A program made the position numbers and the translations under genes. The notes below the pieces were generated by a model, which searched no databases, was not told the origin of the DNA, and was given only the letters and a program-made list of their open reading frames with translations. Below, piece by piece: positions 30,606-39,900 of a stretch of 64,000 bases of DNA. The number at the start of each line of letters is the position of its first letter. Position 1 is the stretch's first letter. This DNA is from Paludibacteraceae bacterium (GTDB lineage Bacteria > Bacteroidota > Bacteroidia > Bacteroidales > Paludibacteraceae): positions 62,001-126,000 of the forward strand of contig JAFUVS010000015.1 in NCBI GenBank assembly GCA_017471175.1, in the 5' to 3' direction.

Positions 30606-33605
30606 CGCTTTCCGCAGTTCAGGGGGCATCGTTACTTCATCGTAGAGGTCTGCAAGGCTGCTGTCGGGGTATTTGGCACGAGCATCCAAAATGGCTTGCG
30701 CTGTTTGCTCTATTTTGGTTTTCTGCTCATCGGTCGGCTGACACCACGGGAAGTTGTTATAGACAATGTCTTTGCTATAGCGGTAGTCTGATTTCAATCG
30801 TCCACACACTACACGCATCCAAGCCATGTGTACATTACTCGTCAGCACACCGAAATGATACAGCGTGGCGGAGGGGATGAACTGCATCGCATCGTTTACC
30901 ATTATGTCGGGCAATAAAAAGCCTATTGGGACATAGCGTCTTCTCTCACTGCTAACTCTCGGAATTACAATATAATCCGATTGTGAATAACGCACTTCTT
31001 GAAAAAGCCATGCTGTATTAGCACTTTCTCTTGTTGCTGCTTTGGGACTTGCAAGTCGATATTCTCTGACTTTGTTTATTCGGTCTAATAAGAATGGGCT
31101 TTTGCGTATTTCGGCAGGAGATACGCCAACTAACCATAAACAATATCGCATTTTGTTGTTTATAAACTCTTCAGAACCATATATGCGTTTAATATATTTC
31201 GCTATTTCAGGTTCTCTCGTAATTATTTCATTATATTCATCTTCTTTGAGGAATAAAAAACCTCCATCTGTCGGCTTACTGCCATATATCATTTCCGGCA
31301 CATCGCATAAAGGCTTATTTCTGCTCTCTATCCACACATTCTGCGCGTCAATAAGATAGGGATTGATATTGGCGGCTTGTATCACTTGGTTGTCGGAGAG
31401 GTAGATTTTCTTTTCGTATCCCTTCGGTATCCCTATAGTATCCGTATAGTTGGAAACCGCACTCGGGGACGAGTGCGTACCCACCGAGAAACCTATAATC
31501 ACGCAATGCACATGGGCTTTGATATCCGCTTCGCTGTCCCAGCGGAATGTACGATAGGCGAAGTCAATCTGCAAGCCGAATCGCTCAAACAGCGGTTGCC
31601 AGATGGCTGCCACCTGTTCCCCTTGGGTGATGGAGTTGGTGCTGACAAGGGCGGCACGGACATGCTTTGCGGGTGTGTTTGCAGCAGCCGCACTCGGGGA
31701 CGAGTGCGTACCCTGTGCCACGCGCATCAACTCGGCGGCTTTCCAATACCATGCGGCCACATAGTCTATCTTGCCTGCTGTCTTGTATGGTTTACCTTTC
31801 TCGTCCACATAGATAGAGAGCATTTCTTCTTTCTGCTCTTTCGATTGAAGACTATACCCCACAAATGGCGGGTTGCCGATGATATAGTCGGGGTAATTTA
31901 TTTGTCCACAATTATCATCAATTATTCCACAATTATTTTCTTGCTCTAATTGTTGGTTAATTGTTGGTAATTGTTGACCAAACAGCCTTCCCCAATCCAT
32001 ACGCAGGGCATTCCCCTCCACGATATTAGCGTTGGTCTTGAGCGGCAGAAAGTCCATTGCTTTGCCCGCAATCGCGGAGGTCTGCTGCATCATCTGGTTC
32101 TCCGCTATCCACAACGCCGTCTTGGCTACCGTACAAGCAAAGTCGTTGATTTCTATACCATAGAACTGACTGATATGCACCTTTATCAGCGTGTCGAAAG
32201 TCAGTATGTTCGCTCCGCCGTACATCGCCCGTATCACCTCGTTCTCCAATCGCCGTAGCGACAAGTACGTCTCCGTCAGGAAGTTCCCCGAACCGCAGGC
32301 AGGGTCGAAGAAAGTGTGCGAAGCCAATTTGTCTTGGAAGGCGGCGAGGGCTTGTCTTGTGGCGGGCGATAGTGGCGAACGATTCCGATCGTTCGTATTT
32401 GTTCCGGAATGTTTGGAAACGTTCTCTACTATCCCCTCAAACTCCGCCCGCAGGTCATCGAGGAACAGCGGATCAATCACCTTGTGGATGTTCTCGATAC
32501 TCGTATAGTGCATACCGCCGCTGCGACGCGTTTCAGGGTTCAGAGTCGATTCAAACACCGCTCCGAAGATAGTCGGACTAATCTCACTCCAATCGAAATC
32601 GGCAGAGGCTTTGTCGAGTAGCAGTTGTTTGAGTTCGTCGGTGAATTGGGGGATGATAATAGGTCGTGCACCCCGTGCATTGGAACGATTGAAACGATTT
32701 TTATCTTCACAATCGTTCAAATCGTTCAAATGTGGCGCAGCATCACGACTTTCTCCAAATAGTCCGCCATTGACGTATGGAAACGCGGCGAGGTCTTCGT
32801 CCAAATACGGATCGCGCTCGTTGAGTGGGGTGTCCAGCACCTCAAAGAGGTCAATCAAGGCTTTGCGGATATGCTTGGGTTGGAATTGAGCAAGATAGTC
32901 GTGAAAGGCTGTTTTGGATTGGAATAGCCCCGAATCTTCAGCATAGAGGCAGAAAACCAACCGCACACAAAGTATATTGAGACTGCGCAGGATGTCGTCC
33001 GTAATAAGGCTTTCGACTTTTGACTTTTGACTTTCGACTACTCCGTATTGCTCCAACAGTTTATCGTAGATAACACCCACCAACTCGCCCGCCTTGACCG
33101 ACACTTCCATCTCGCGTTTGAGATGCTCATTACCCTCATCCACAAGGAACTGCAAGCGGTAGTATTCCTTGCCAAGATTGGCAAGGGCTATCTTCTGCGG
33201 CTCGCCGTTGGGTTGCTCCATATCATACACCCAGAACTCGCGGAAATTGCAGGTTACGATCCACCGCGGACGCTGCGAGTAGGGCAACTCGGCGGCATAG
33301 CGTTTAGCTTGTTGGAAGGGATTGAGAAGCGAGCCGTCTGACTGTTTGATAGGTGTACCGAGGTCTTTCTCTATGCTTTTCTGCTCAATCATCACGTGCG
33401 TGCGGGGGATATAGGCATCAATAAAAGAGGTATGGTCAAGCCGAACCTGCTGCTCAAAGTGCAGCCATTCGTCCACGTGTTCCACACCAAAGACCTCCGC
33501 CAATAGGGTAGTCCAAAAGATTTGGCTATCTCCTTTCTCGTAGCCTTTGCCTTGCCATCTTGCGGCAAAGGCTTCGGCGGCACGTTGTTGCTGAGTAGTC
33601 GTCAT
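30492..33605 (-). CDS. MmeI-like (type IIL/IIG) combined restriction endonuclease-DNA methyltransferase
   Basis: 1037 residues from ATG 33605. The N-terminal nuclease has Asp63, Glu74 and Lys76 ('FIDAYIPR...IEQKS'), the D-x10-ExK pattern of MmeI-type enzymes. A helical connector follows; then a gamma-type N6-adenine methyltransferase with motif I 'FFDPACGSGNFL' (about 432) and motif IV 'IIGNPPFVGYS' (about 575), a target-recognition region at about 700-950, and a C-terminal domain ending 'PPELRKAHQDNDRAVMAAYGF...'. One chain would both cut and protect DNA. Several in-frame low-complexity or palindromic inserts interrupt it (see repeats). It lies 49 nt after pyrF, and its 3' end is duplicated three times downstream. 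Confidence 0.92.
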   Translation of the reverse strand: MTTTQQQRAAEAFAARWQGKGYEKGDSQIFWTTLLAEVFGVEHVDEWLHFEQQVRLDHTSFIDAYIPRTHVMIEQKSIEKDLGTPIKQSDGSLLNPFQQAKRYAAELPYSQRPRWIVTCNFREFWVYDMEQPNGEPQKIALANLGKEYYRLQFLVDEGNEHLKREMEVSVKAGELVGVIYDKLLEQYGVVESQKSKVESLITDDILRSLNILCVRLVFCLYAEDSGLFQSKTAFHDYLAQFQPKHIRKALIDLFEVLDTPLNERDPYLDEDLAAFPYVNGGLFGESRDAAPHLNDLNDCEDKNRFNRSNARGARPIIIPQFTDELKQLLLDKASADFDWSEISPTIFGAVFESTLNPETRRSGGMHYTSIENIHKVIDPLFLDDLRAEFEGIVENVSKHSGTNTNDRNRSPLSPATRQALAAFQDKLASHTFFDPACGSGNFLTETYLSLRRLENEVIRAMYGGANILTFDTLIKVHISQFYGIEINDFACTVAKTALWIAENQMMQQTSAIAGKAMDFLPLKTNANIVEGNALRMDWGRLFGQQLPTINQQLEQENNCGIIDDNCGQINYPDYIIGNPPFVGYSLQSKEQKEEMLSIYVDEKGKPYKTAGKIDYVAAWYWKAAELMRVAQGTHSSPSAAAANTPAKHVRAALVSTNSITQGEQVAAIWQPLFERFGLQIDFAYRTFRWDSEADIKAHVHCVIIGFSVGTHSSPSAVSNYTDTIGIPKGYEKKIYLSDNQVIQAANINPYLIDAQNVWIESRNKPLCDVPEMIYGSKPTDGGFLFLKEDEYNEIITREPEIAKYIKRIYGSEEFINNKMRYCLWLVGVSPAEIRKSPFLLDRINKVREYRLASPKAATRESANTAWLFQEVRYSQSDYIVIPRVSSERRRYVPIGFLLPDIMVNDAMQFIPSATLYHFGVLTSNVHMAWMRVVCGRLKSDYRYSKDIVYNNFPWCQPTDEQKTKIEQTAQAILDARAKYPDSSLADLYDEVTMPPELRKAHQDNDRAVMAAYGFSPKMTESECVAELFRMYQQLTQK
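31457..31482. repeat. 26-nt palindromic insert, copy 1, in MmeI-like gene
   Basis: Contains GCACTCG-GGGA-CGAGTGC, a 7-bp stem with a 4-nt loop, followed by GTACCC. It is identical over 26 nt to 31688-31713 and encodes GTHSSPSA in the same frame at both sites. Confidence 0.9.
31688..31713. repeat. 26-nt palindromic insert, copy 2, in MmeI-like gene
   Basis: Exact copy of 31457-31482, also read in frame as GTHSSPSA, next to an alanine-rich stretch (AAAANTPA). Confidence 0.9.
32377..32394. repeat. Short palindrome in MmeI-like gene
   Basis: GAACGAT-TCCG-ATCGTTC, 7-bp arms, inside a non-conserved stretch of the gene (SKHSGTNTNDRNRS). Confidence 0.7.
32683..32727. repeat. Inverted repeat with 17-nt arms in MmeI-like gene
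   Basis: Arms 32683-32699 and 32711-32727 are reverse complements except for two bases, each containing two CGATT/AATCG units. The product segment is the polar LNDLNDCEDKNRFNRSN, inserted without a frameshift. Confidence 0.8.
33011..33040. repeat. TTTTGAC heptad repeat inside MmeI-like gene
   Basis: Degenerate 7-nt tandem (TTTCGAC/TTTTGAC) encoding VVESQKSKVES in frame. It has the same style as the intergenic heptad spacers elsewhere in the window. Confidence 0.75.
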
Positions 33606-33654
33606 AAAATACAAAAATCCGTTATCTATCGATATGTTTCGGGAGCGGGAAGGT

Positions 33655-34350
33655 TCATACGCCAAACTCTTCGCAGCAACGGCGGTAGGCTGCCACAGGA
33701 TCCGGTGCTGCCGTAATGGGTCGTCCCACCACGATATAGTCGCTGCCTATCTCTCGCGCCATAGCGGGCGTGGTAACACGCTGCTGATCGCCTTTATCAC
33801 CATCGGCAAACCGTATGCCGGGCGTAACGCATAGGAAATCACTGCCGCACGCTTTCTTGACCATCCCTGCTTCAAGGGGCGAACAAACGACTCCGTCCAA
33901 ACCCGACTGCTTGGCGCAACGAGCATAATGCTGTACGCAATCTGCCACTTCACCCGGCACAAGTATGTCGCTATTCATACGCTCTTTGTTCGTGGAGGTG
34001 AGTTGCGTTACCGCCAATAGGATAGGTCGTGTCCCGTCCTGTCGCGTCAGTCCTTCCAACGCCGCCGTCATCATCTCACGCGTACCGGCAGCGTGCAGAT
34101 TCACCATATCCACATCCAAGTGCGACAAGACCGCCATTGCCTTACGAACCGTGTTCGGTATGTCGTGCAACTTCAAGTCAAGGAAAATCCGATGCCCGCG
34201 CGCCTTAAGGCAGCGGACAATCTCCGGTCCCTCGGCATAGAACAGTTCCATACCAATCTTTACAAACGGCTTCTCGTCCGTGAACCGGCTCAAAAAGTCA
34301 TACGTCTGCGATGCCGAAGCAAAATCGCACGCAATAATCACATCTTTCAT
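33655..34350 (-). CDS. pyrF: Orotidine-5'-phosphate decarboxylase
   Basis: 231 residues, the short (type 1) OMP decarboxylase. It turns OMP into UMP. The catalytic segment '[14 protein letters not shown]' carries the Asp-Lys-Asp triad; 'VTPGIRF' and 'YIVVGRPIT' are the phosphate-binding ends. It starts 1 nt from the pyrD stop codon. The next gene on this strand is the MmeI-like restriction gene, so the pyr unit is interrupted here. Confidence 0.96.
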   Translation of the reverse strand: MKDVIIACDFASASQTYDFLSRFTDEKPFVKIGMELFYAEGPEIVRCLKARGHRIFLDLKLHDIPNTVRKAMAVLSHLDVDMVNLHAAGTREMMTAALEGLTRQDGTRPILLAVTQLTSTNKERMNSDILVPGEVADCVQHYARCAKQSGLDGVVCSPLEAGMVKKACGSDFLCVTPGIRFADGDKGDQQRVTTPAMAREIGSDYIVVGRPITAAPDPVAAYRRCCEEFGV

Positions 34351-34351
34351 A

Positions 34352-35281
34352 TTAACAGCAACCTATTATATCTTCTATTTTTTCTATCTTCAATTCTTTC
34401 AACAAAATCGGCAGACGCTCAATGATATACGGGCATACCATCGGATTATGCAGATTAGCCGCGCCAATCTCCACCGCCGAGGCACCTGCCATCATCATCT
34501 CCACCACATCTTCCGCTGTTTCGATGCCTCCGCAACCGATAATGGGCACTTGCCCATTGAGGGCAACAGCCACTTGATTGACCATTCTTAGGGCAATGGG
34601 GAAGATACCTTTGCCGCTGTAGCCGCCATATCTGTTGGCTATGACCGGTTGGCGGCGGCGGATGTCGATGCGCATACCGAGCACCGTGTTAATCAGACAC
34701 AACCCGTCCGCACCGGCTTCCACGCAAGCGCGCGCTATGGACACAATGTCTGTCACATTGGGACTGAGTTTGATATAAATCGGTTTAGTCGTTACTTTCC
34801 GAACGGCACGCGTTACTTCGGCAGCCGCTTCCGCAGTCGTGCCAAACGCCATACCGCCATTGTGTACATTGGGGCAGGAGATATTCACCTCAATGATACG
34901 GACCCGCTCGCGGTCGTCCAAACGCTGACACACATACTGATAGTCTTCAATGGAGAACCCGCTCACGTTCGCTATTATCGGACCGCCATACAGACGCTCC
35001 AGCATCGGCAACTGATTGAGCAGCACCTCTTCGATACCGGGGTTTTGCAGCCCCACGGCGTTAATCATCCCGTAGTTGCCGCACTCGGCTATGCGGGGTA
35101 ACGGATTGCCGTAGCGTGCCTCGCGGGTCGTTCCCTTGAAAGAGATAGCCCCCAAACAATTCAGGTCGTACTGCTTCGCCATCTCCTCGCCAAAACCGAA
35201 CGTTCCGCTCGCGGGAATAACAGGATTAAGCAATTCTACCGAACCTAAACGCGTTTGCAAGATATGTTTACTATCCGTCAT
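34352..35281 (-). CDS. pyrD: Dihydroorotate dehydrogenase B, catalytic subunit
   Basis: 309 residues. FMN-dependent class 1B enzyme: '[15 protein letters not shown]', 'GAISFKGTT', '[11 protein letters not shown]', '[13 protein letters not shown]' with the catalytic cysteine, '[13 protein letters not shown]', '[29 protein letters not shown]'. It works with PyrK, the neighbouring gene, and passes electrons to NAD+. The order pyrK-pyrD-pyrF is tight. Confidence 0.96.
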   Translation of the reverse strand: MTDSKHILQTRLGSVELLNPVIPASGTFGFGEEMAKQYDLNCLGAISFKGTTREARYGNPLPRIAECGNYGMINAVGLQNPGIEEVLLNQLPMLERLYGGPIIANVSGFSIEDYQYVCQRLDDRERVRIIEVNISCPNVHNGGMAFGTTAEAAAEVTRAVRKVTTKPIYIKLSPNVTDIVSIARACVEAGADGLCLINTVLGMRIDIRRRQPVIANRYGGYSGKGIFPIALRMVNQVAVALNGQVPIIGCGGIETAEDVVEMMMAGASAVEIGAANLHNPMVCPYIIERLPILLKELKIEKIEDIIGCC

Positions 35282-35309
35282 CGTATTATCCTTTCACAAA
35301 AAACATCAA

Positions 35310-36074
35310 TCAGAGTAACAATTCCCCTGCCTTGAACACAGGACCTTCGGTACAGACGCGCTTCGCGCCGGATGCCGTCTGAATCGAACACCCCATGCAT
35401 ACGCCGAAGCCACAGCCCATACGCTCCTCCATACTTATTTCGCCGTTGGTTCCTAAAAGACGCACCACTGAGCGCAACATCGGCAGCGGACCGCAAGCGT
35501 AATAATAGGGATATCCATCTTTTTGTTCCAATATGCGAGGTATCACATCCGTTACAAAACCTTTTGTACCTAATGAGCCGTCTGCCGTCGTTACATACAC
35601 GGTGCACCCCAATGCCTCAAATTCACGGATATAGAACGCCTCCGAAGCCGTATTGAAGCCTAACACGACCTGCACGTTTTTTCCTGCCGCACGCAGTTGG
35701 CGAGCCAACAAATAGAGCGGCGGTATCCCTACCCCGCCCCCGATAAGAAGCGGATGCTCTCCTGCCCTACTCAGGTCGTAGCCGTTGCCCAATGGCGCAA
35801 GCACATCCAATTCCGTTCCGATGGCGAGTTGCGACATCTCTTTTGTGCCGCCGCCTACCACCTTATAAATCAGTGTCAGCAACGTCATCTCTTGACCATC
35901 CTTCACTACTGTTTCCGCATCGCACACCGAAATGGGACGACGCAAAAAGAACGAAGGTAACTGAATCTCCACGAACTGCCCGGGACGAAAATCCGTCTTC
36001 TCACCCCGCAACTGCATACGCCAAACCTGCCCGGTCAGCGGCTCATTGCTAACTATCTCACTTCTCACTTGCAT
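35310..36074 (-). CDS. pyrK: Dihydroorotate dehydrogenase B, electron-transfer subunit
   Basis: 254 residues from ATG 36074. FAD domain 'FRPGQFVEIQLPSFFLRRPISVCD'; NAD domain 'LLIGGGVGIPPLYLLARQLR' and 'YYYACGPLPML'. The 2Fe-2S site is in the C-terminal 'MGCGFGVCMGCSIQT...KRVCTEGPVF'. It carries electrons from PyrD FMN to NAD+. It follows pyrC after a spacer rich in CAACTTT-type repeats. Confidence 0.95.
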   Translation of the reverse strand: MQVRSEIVSNEPLTGQVWRMQLRGEKTDFRPGQFVEIQLPSFFLRRPISVCDAETVVKDGQEMTLLTLIYKVVGGGTKEMSQLAIGTELDVLAPLGNGYDLSRAGEHPLLIGGGVGIPPLYLLARQLRAAGKNVQVVLGFNTASEAFYIREFEALGCTVYVTTADGSLGTKGFVTDVIPRILEQKDGYPYYYACGPLPMLRSVVRLLGTNGEISMEERMGCGFGVCMGCSIQTASGAKRVCTEGPVFKAGELLL

Positions 36075-36078
36075 AAAA

Positions 36079-36135
36079 ACTTTCAACTATCAACTAAACA
36101 ACTTCTTCCAACTCTAACCTATCAACTTTCAACTA
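36079..36135. repeat. CAACTTT/CAACTAT heptad-type spacer, pyrC-pyrK
   Basis: Degenerate TTTCAACTATCAACT-type repeats fill the gap and extend into the 3' end of pyrC, where they encode the last residues VVES and the stop. Confidence 0.7.
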
Positions 36136-37210
36136 CGCCATACACTTCCCAACCGTCGAACGGTGTGGCTTTGCCTTTGCTCAAGAACTGCAAGGAGTCA
36201 ATGGTATAACGCGCCTCCAAATCCACCATGATAAAGTCTTTCGGTTCGCCGAGACGCATTATCTCGCGGGGACGAAGAGCCATCAATTCGACCAATCGCT
36301 CCAACGAAATGACATTTTTCTTCACCAAATAGGTATAGAGCAGCGGGAAAGCCGTTTCCAATCCGACAATGCCGAACGCGCTCTTCTCCAAGCCTTTGTT
36401 TTTCTCCTCTTCGGCGTGCGGCGCGTGGTCGGTGGCAATGACATCGATAGTGCCGTCCTTTACACCTTCTATCAAGGCTTCCTTATCCTGACGACTGCGA
36501 AGCGGCGGATTCATCTTCCATCTGCCGTCTTCGCGCAAATCCTCATCGCATAGTAACAGATAATGCGGAGCCGTTTCACACGTTACGGGCAGACCTTTGC
36601 GCTTGGCCTGACGCACTAATTCAACGCTCTCGCGCGTAGAGATATGGCAGACATGAAAGCGGCAACCTGTCTCTTCCACGAGCCGTATATCGCGTTCTAT
36701 CTCACGCCATTCGCTCTCCGAACAGATACCTTTGTGATGATGCGTGTGCGCATACACGCCATCGTGGATATATCCGCCGTGAAGCAGACTATCCACCTCG
36801 CAATGCGCCACGATGATACTGCCTGCCTCACGGCAGCGCACCATCGCCTCGCGCATCAGCCCCTCGTCCTGCACCCCTCTGCCATCGTCCGAGAAACCTG
36901 CCACGTGAGGGGCTAACAGCTCGAAATCAACCAATTCGCCTTTCCCTTTCTGCCCTACCGTAATCGAAGCATACGGATGCACACGCACGGCGGCATCACG
37001 CCCGATGATGTCCAATTGCACTTGCAGATGTTCCAACGAATCGGGAACGGGATTCAGATTGGGCATCGTAAACAAATCGCTGTAACCCGCACGTTTAGCC
37101 GCACGGGTGCCGGAATAAATAGTCTCTTTGTAAGAAAAACCCGGCTCTCGAAGATGGACATGCATATCCACAAAAGCCGGAAGACGAACTGCATTTTTTA
37201 CTTGTTCCAT
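36122..37210 (-). CDS. pyrC: Dihydroorotase
   Basis: 362 residues from ATG 37210. It cyclises carbamoyl-aspartate to dihydroorotate. Metal-binding 'FVDMHVHLREPGFSYKET' opens close to the N-terminus. 'FTMPNLNP', 'HCEVDSLL', 'FHVCHISTRESVELV', 'CETAPHYLLL', 'DVIATDHAPHAEEEK' complete the binuclear zinc amidohydrolase site. It is shorter than the 420-450-residue dihydroorotases because the N-terminal beta domain is reduced. First gene of the pyr unit, with a divergent promoter region shared with rarA. Confidence 0.94.
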   Translation of the reverse strand: MEQVKNAVRLPAFVDMHVHLREPGFSYKETIYSGTRAAKRAGYSDLFTMPNLNPVPDSLEHLQVQLDIIGRDAAVRVHPYASITVGQKGKGELVDFELLAPHVAGFSDDGRGVQDEGLMREAMVRCREAGSIIVAHCEVDSLLHGGYIHDGVYAHTHHHKGICSESEWREIERDIRLVEETGCRFHVCHISTRESVELVRQAKRKGLPVTCETAPHYLLLCDEDLREDGRWKMNPPLRSRQDKEALIEGVKDGTIDVIATDHAPHAEEEKNKGLEKSAFGIVGLETAFPLLYTYLVKKNVISLERLVELMALRPREIMRLGEPKDFIMVDLEARYTIDSLQFLSKGKATPFDGWEVYGVVES

Positions 37211-37241
37211 ACAGGTACAAAAATCATTTTCATACAGCGCA

Positions 37242-37273
37242 CAAAAGTAGTACATCGCCGCTTTTTGTGCAAA
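37242..37273 (-). promoter_or_regulatory. Bacteroidota-type promoter of pyrC-K-D-F
   Basis: On the minus strand TTTG (37273-37270), 20 nt, TACTTTTG (37249-37242). The -33 element lies within the first of two 14-nt direct repeats (37261-37297). Confidence 0.75.
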
Positions 37274-37297
37274 CCCTACCGCGCTTTTTGTGCAAAC
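37261..37297. repeat. Two 14-nt direct repeats in the pyrC/rarA promoter region
   Basis: CTTTTTGTGCAAAC at 37261-37274 and 37284-37297, 23 nt apart (about two helical turns). They overlap the pyrC -33 element, which suggests an operator site. Confidence 0.65.
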
Positions 37298-37309
37298 ATC
37301 AAAACGTTT

Positions 37310-37340
37310 TTTGCCGATTTTGATAAATGTGCTACTTTTG
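37310..37340 (+). promoter_or_regulatory. Bacteroidota-type promoter of rarA
   Basis: TTTG (37310-37313), 19 nt, TACTTTTG (37333-37340), about 37 nt before the rarA ATG. Divergent from the pyrC promoter. Confidence 0.8.
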
Positions 37341-37376
37341 CGCTCGCATACAGAATAAGTATTGACGGAATACATT

Positions 37377-38666
37377 ATGTTACCTCTTGCAGAAAGAATG
37401 CGTCCCAAATCGCTGGACGAATACATTGGTCAAAAGCACCTCGTGGGTAAGGATGCCGTTTTGCGGCAGATGATAGAGAGCGGCAACCTGTCCTCGTTCA
37501 TCTTATGGGGACCTCCTGGCGTAGGCAAAACGACTTTGGCGCGAATCGTGGCGCATACCCTCAACCGCCCTTTCTATACCCTCAGTGCCGTAACGAGCGG
37601 CGTGAAGGAAGTGCGCGATGTTATCGACAAAGCCAAACGCACCGCTGCCGCTAATCAAGGTATGTTCGCCGATGGCGACGACCACTCGCCCATCCTCTTC
37701 ATAGACGAGATTCACCGTTTCTCCAAGTCGCAACAGGACAGTCTGTTAGGTGCTGTGGAAGACGGCACTATCACCCTTATCGGAGCTACCACCGAGAACC
37801 CGAGTTTTGAAGTCATCAACCCGCTCCTGTCTCGCTGCCAAGTCTATGTCTTGCAGCCGCTTGGTAAAGAAGACCTCTTGGAACTGCTTCATCGCGTCCT
37901 CACGCAAGACGAGCATATACGCACACTATCTATCGAAGTCAAAGAGACCGACAGCATCATACGATACAGCGGCGGAGATGCACGCAAACTGCTCAACATT
38001 ATCGAATTAGTTACTAATTCCGGCATTCGCGTCATTGACAACGAAACAGTGACCCGCCAACTCCAGCAAAACCCTGTGGCTTACGACAAGGACGGCGAAC
38101 TGCACTACGACATCATCTCCGCTTTCATCAAGTCCATTCGCGGCAGCGACCCTGATGCCGCCATCTACTGGTTGGCGCGTATGGTGGCAGCTGGCGAAGA
38201 CCCCAAGTTCATTGCCCGTCGGTTGGTTATTTCCGCCAGCGAAGACATCGGGTTGGCTAATCCGAACGCTATGCTCGTTGCCAACGCCTGCTTTGATACC
38301 CTGCAGAAAATCGGCTGGCCCGAAGGACGTATCCCACTCGCTATGGCGACCATCTACCTTGCTACCTCGCAGAAAAGCAACTCCGCCTATCTTGCTATCG
38401 ATACAGCCCTTGCGGAAGTCAAACAAAGCGGCAATCTGCCCGTCCCGCTGCACCTGAGAAATGCGCCGACCTCCCTGATGAAAGACTTAGGCTACGGCGA
38501 CGGCTATAAGTATGCCCACGACTTTCCCAACCATTTCGTACACCAGCAGTATATGCCCGATGAATTGGCAGGTACACACTTCTGGCAACCGCAAGGCAGC
38601 AAGCAGGAGCAGAAACTTGCCGAATGGATGAACCACTTGTGGAACGATTCGAACAATCAGCAGTAA
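37377..38666 (+). CDS. rarA: Replication-associated recombination protein A (AAA+ ATPase)
   Basis: 429 residues from ATG 37377. Walker A '[13 protein letters not shown]', Walker B '[12 protein letters not shown]', sensor '[13 protein letters not shown]', and the RarA C-terminal part '[38 protein letters not shown]', '[17 protein letters not shown]'. RarA/MgsA acts at stalled replication forks. A TTG reading 15 nt upstream is possible but less likely. hemW follows at 37 nt. Confidence 0.95.
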   Translation: MLPLAERMRPKSLDEYIGQKHLVGKDAVLRQMIESGNLSSFILWGPPGVGKTTLARIVAHTLNRPFYTLSAVTSGVKEVRDVIDKAKRTAAANQGMFADGDDHSPILFIDEIHRFSKSQQDSLLGAVEDGTITLIGATTENPSFEVINPLLSRCQVYVLQPLGKEDLLELLHRVLTQDEHIRTLSIEVKETDSIIRYSGGDARKLLNIIELVTNSGIRVIDNETVTRQLQQNPVAYDKDGELHYDIISAFIKSIRGSDPDAAIYWLARMVAAGEDPKFIARRLVISASEDIGLANPNAMLVANACFDTLQKIGWPEGRIPLAMATIYLATSQKSNSAYLAIDTALAEVKQSGNLPVPLHLRNAPTSLMKDLGYGDGYKYAHDFPNHFVHQQYMPDELAGTHFWQPQGSKQEQKLAEWMNHLWNDSNNQQ

Positions 38667-38703
38667 CGAGCCAATCCTTTCACCTTTCATTTTTCACCTC
38701 ACT

Positions 38704-39798
38704 TTGCACTACTACGTCCATATCCCTTTCTGCAAAAGCCGCTGCGCCTACTGCGACTTCTTTTCCACCACGCAGTTAGCACGACGCGAAGCCTACGTGG
38801 ATGCACTGCTATGTGAGATAGCACTGCGACGGAACGGCACAGCCTCTACTATCTATCTTGGCGGCGGCACGCCGAGTGTTCTTCCGCCTGATGCCATCCG
38901 GCGTATCATACAGGCGATTGATTCGTCACCATCCCCGTCTGTCGAAATCACGATGGAGGCTAATCCGGGCGACCTGACGCTTGACACCCTCAACGCCCTG
39001 CGCGCTGTCGGCATTAACCGATTGAGTATCGGAATCCAGTCGTTTCAGGACGACCTGCTTCGGATGATTGGCAGACGACACAACGCGCAACAGGCGCAGC
39101 AAGCGGTACGGGACGCACAGCAGGCAGGATTTAGCAACATCAGTATCGACTTGATGTACGGCCTACCCGGACAATCATTCGAGCAATGGAAAACGGACAT
39201 CGAAACCGCCCTATGCCTTAACGTGCAACATATATCCTGCTACTGCCTTAGTTACGAGACTGGTACACGTCTCACCCGCCTGCTGCAACGCGGCGAGATA
39301 AAAGAACAGGACGACGACACCCTCAACACGATGTACGACTATCTTTGCGAGCAATTGAAAACGCACGGCTACGAGCACTACGAAGTGAGCAATTTTGCCC
39401 TACCACGTTTCCATTCGCAGCACAACAGCTGTTATTGGGCGGACAAGTCCTATATCGGATTTGGAGCAGGTGCACATAGTTATGATGCTGAAAGACGCAT
39501 ACGGAGTTGGAACGTCAGCGACCTTGAACCCTACATTGCCGCGATGAAAAGCACCAATCAAGGACTCGCCGCAGATCAAGTCTATGAAGAAGAACAAATC
39601 AATGATGAGCAGCACCGTATGGAGCAGATTATGTTAGGTTTGCGCACGTCATCGGGAATTCCTCAAACCCTTATCATAGACTCGCCCGCCTTGCATCGCT
39701 ACCTTGAGGAGGATATGATTCGCCTTGCCAATCAGCACTACATCGCCACACAAAAAGGGATACATCTTCTCAACCGCATCATAGAAGACTTAGTTTGA
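38704..39798 (+). CDS. hemW: HemW-type radical SAM protein (heme chaperone)
   Basis: 364 residues. 'YVHIPFCKSRCAYCDFFS' has the HemN/HemW cluster CX3CX2C. 'IYLGGGTPSVLPPDAI', 'RLSIGIQSFQDDLLRMIGRRHN', 'SIDLMYGLPGQSFEQWKTDI' and 'CYCLSYETGTRLTRLLQRGEI' are HemW blocks. HemW inserts heme into respiratory proteins, whereas HemN oxidises coproporphyrinogen; length and the short N-terminus favour HemW. No ATG is available in frame near the homologous start; TTG at 38704 fits best. The spacer before it is a TTTCAC-type heptad repeat. Confidence 0.9.
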   Translation: MHYYVHIPFCKSRCAYCDFFSTTQLARREAYVDALLCEIALRRNGTASTIYLGGGTPSVLPPDAIRRIIQAIDSSPSPSVEITMEANPGDLTLDTLNALRAVGINRLSIGIQSFQDDLLRMIGRRHNAQQAQQAVRDAQQAGFSNISIDLMYGLPGQSFEQWKTDIETALCLNVQHISCYCLSYETGTRLTRLLQRGEIKEQDDDTLNTMYDYLCEQLKTHGYEHYEVSNFALPRFHSQHNSCYWADKSYIGFGAGAHSYDAERRIRSWNVSDLEPYIAAMKSTNQGLAADQVYEEEQINDEQHRMEQIMLGLRTSSGIPQTLIIDSPALHRYLEEDMIRLANQHYIATQKGIHLLNRIIEDLV

Positions 39799-39833
39799 AG
39801 CGAATAGCCTATCATTCAGAAAAACAGATAGAA

Positions 39834-39872
39834 TAAACAGAGGTTATCTGATGGTCAGATAACCTCTGTTTA
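39834..39872. terminator. Bidirectional terminator, hemW / lipoprotein gene
   Basis: Perfect 18-bp inverted repeat (39834-39851 with 39855-39872) and a 3-nt loop, A-rich on one side and T-rich on the other, between two convergent genes. Confidence 0.85.
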
Positions 39873-39900
39873 TAGCATCAAAATAACTTATTCGGCTCAA

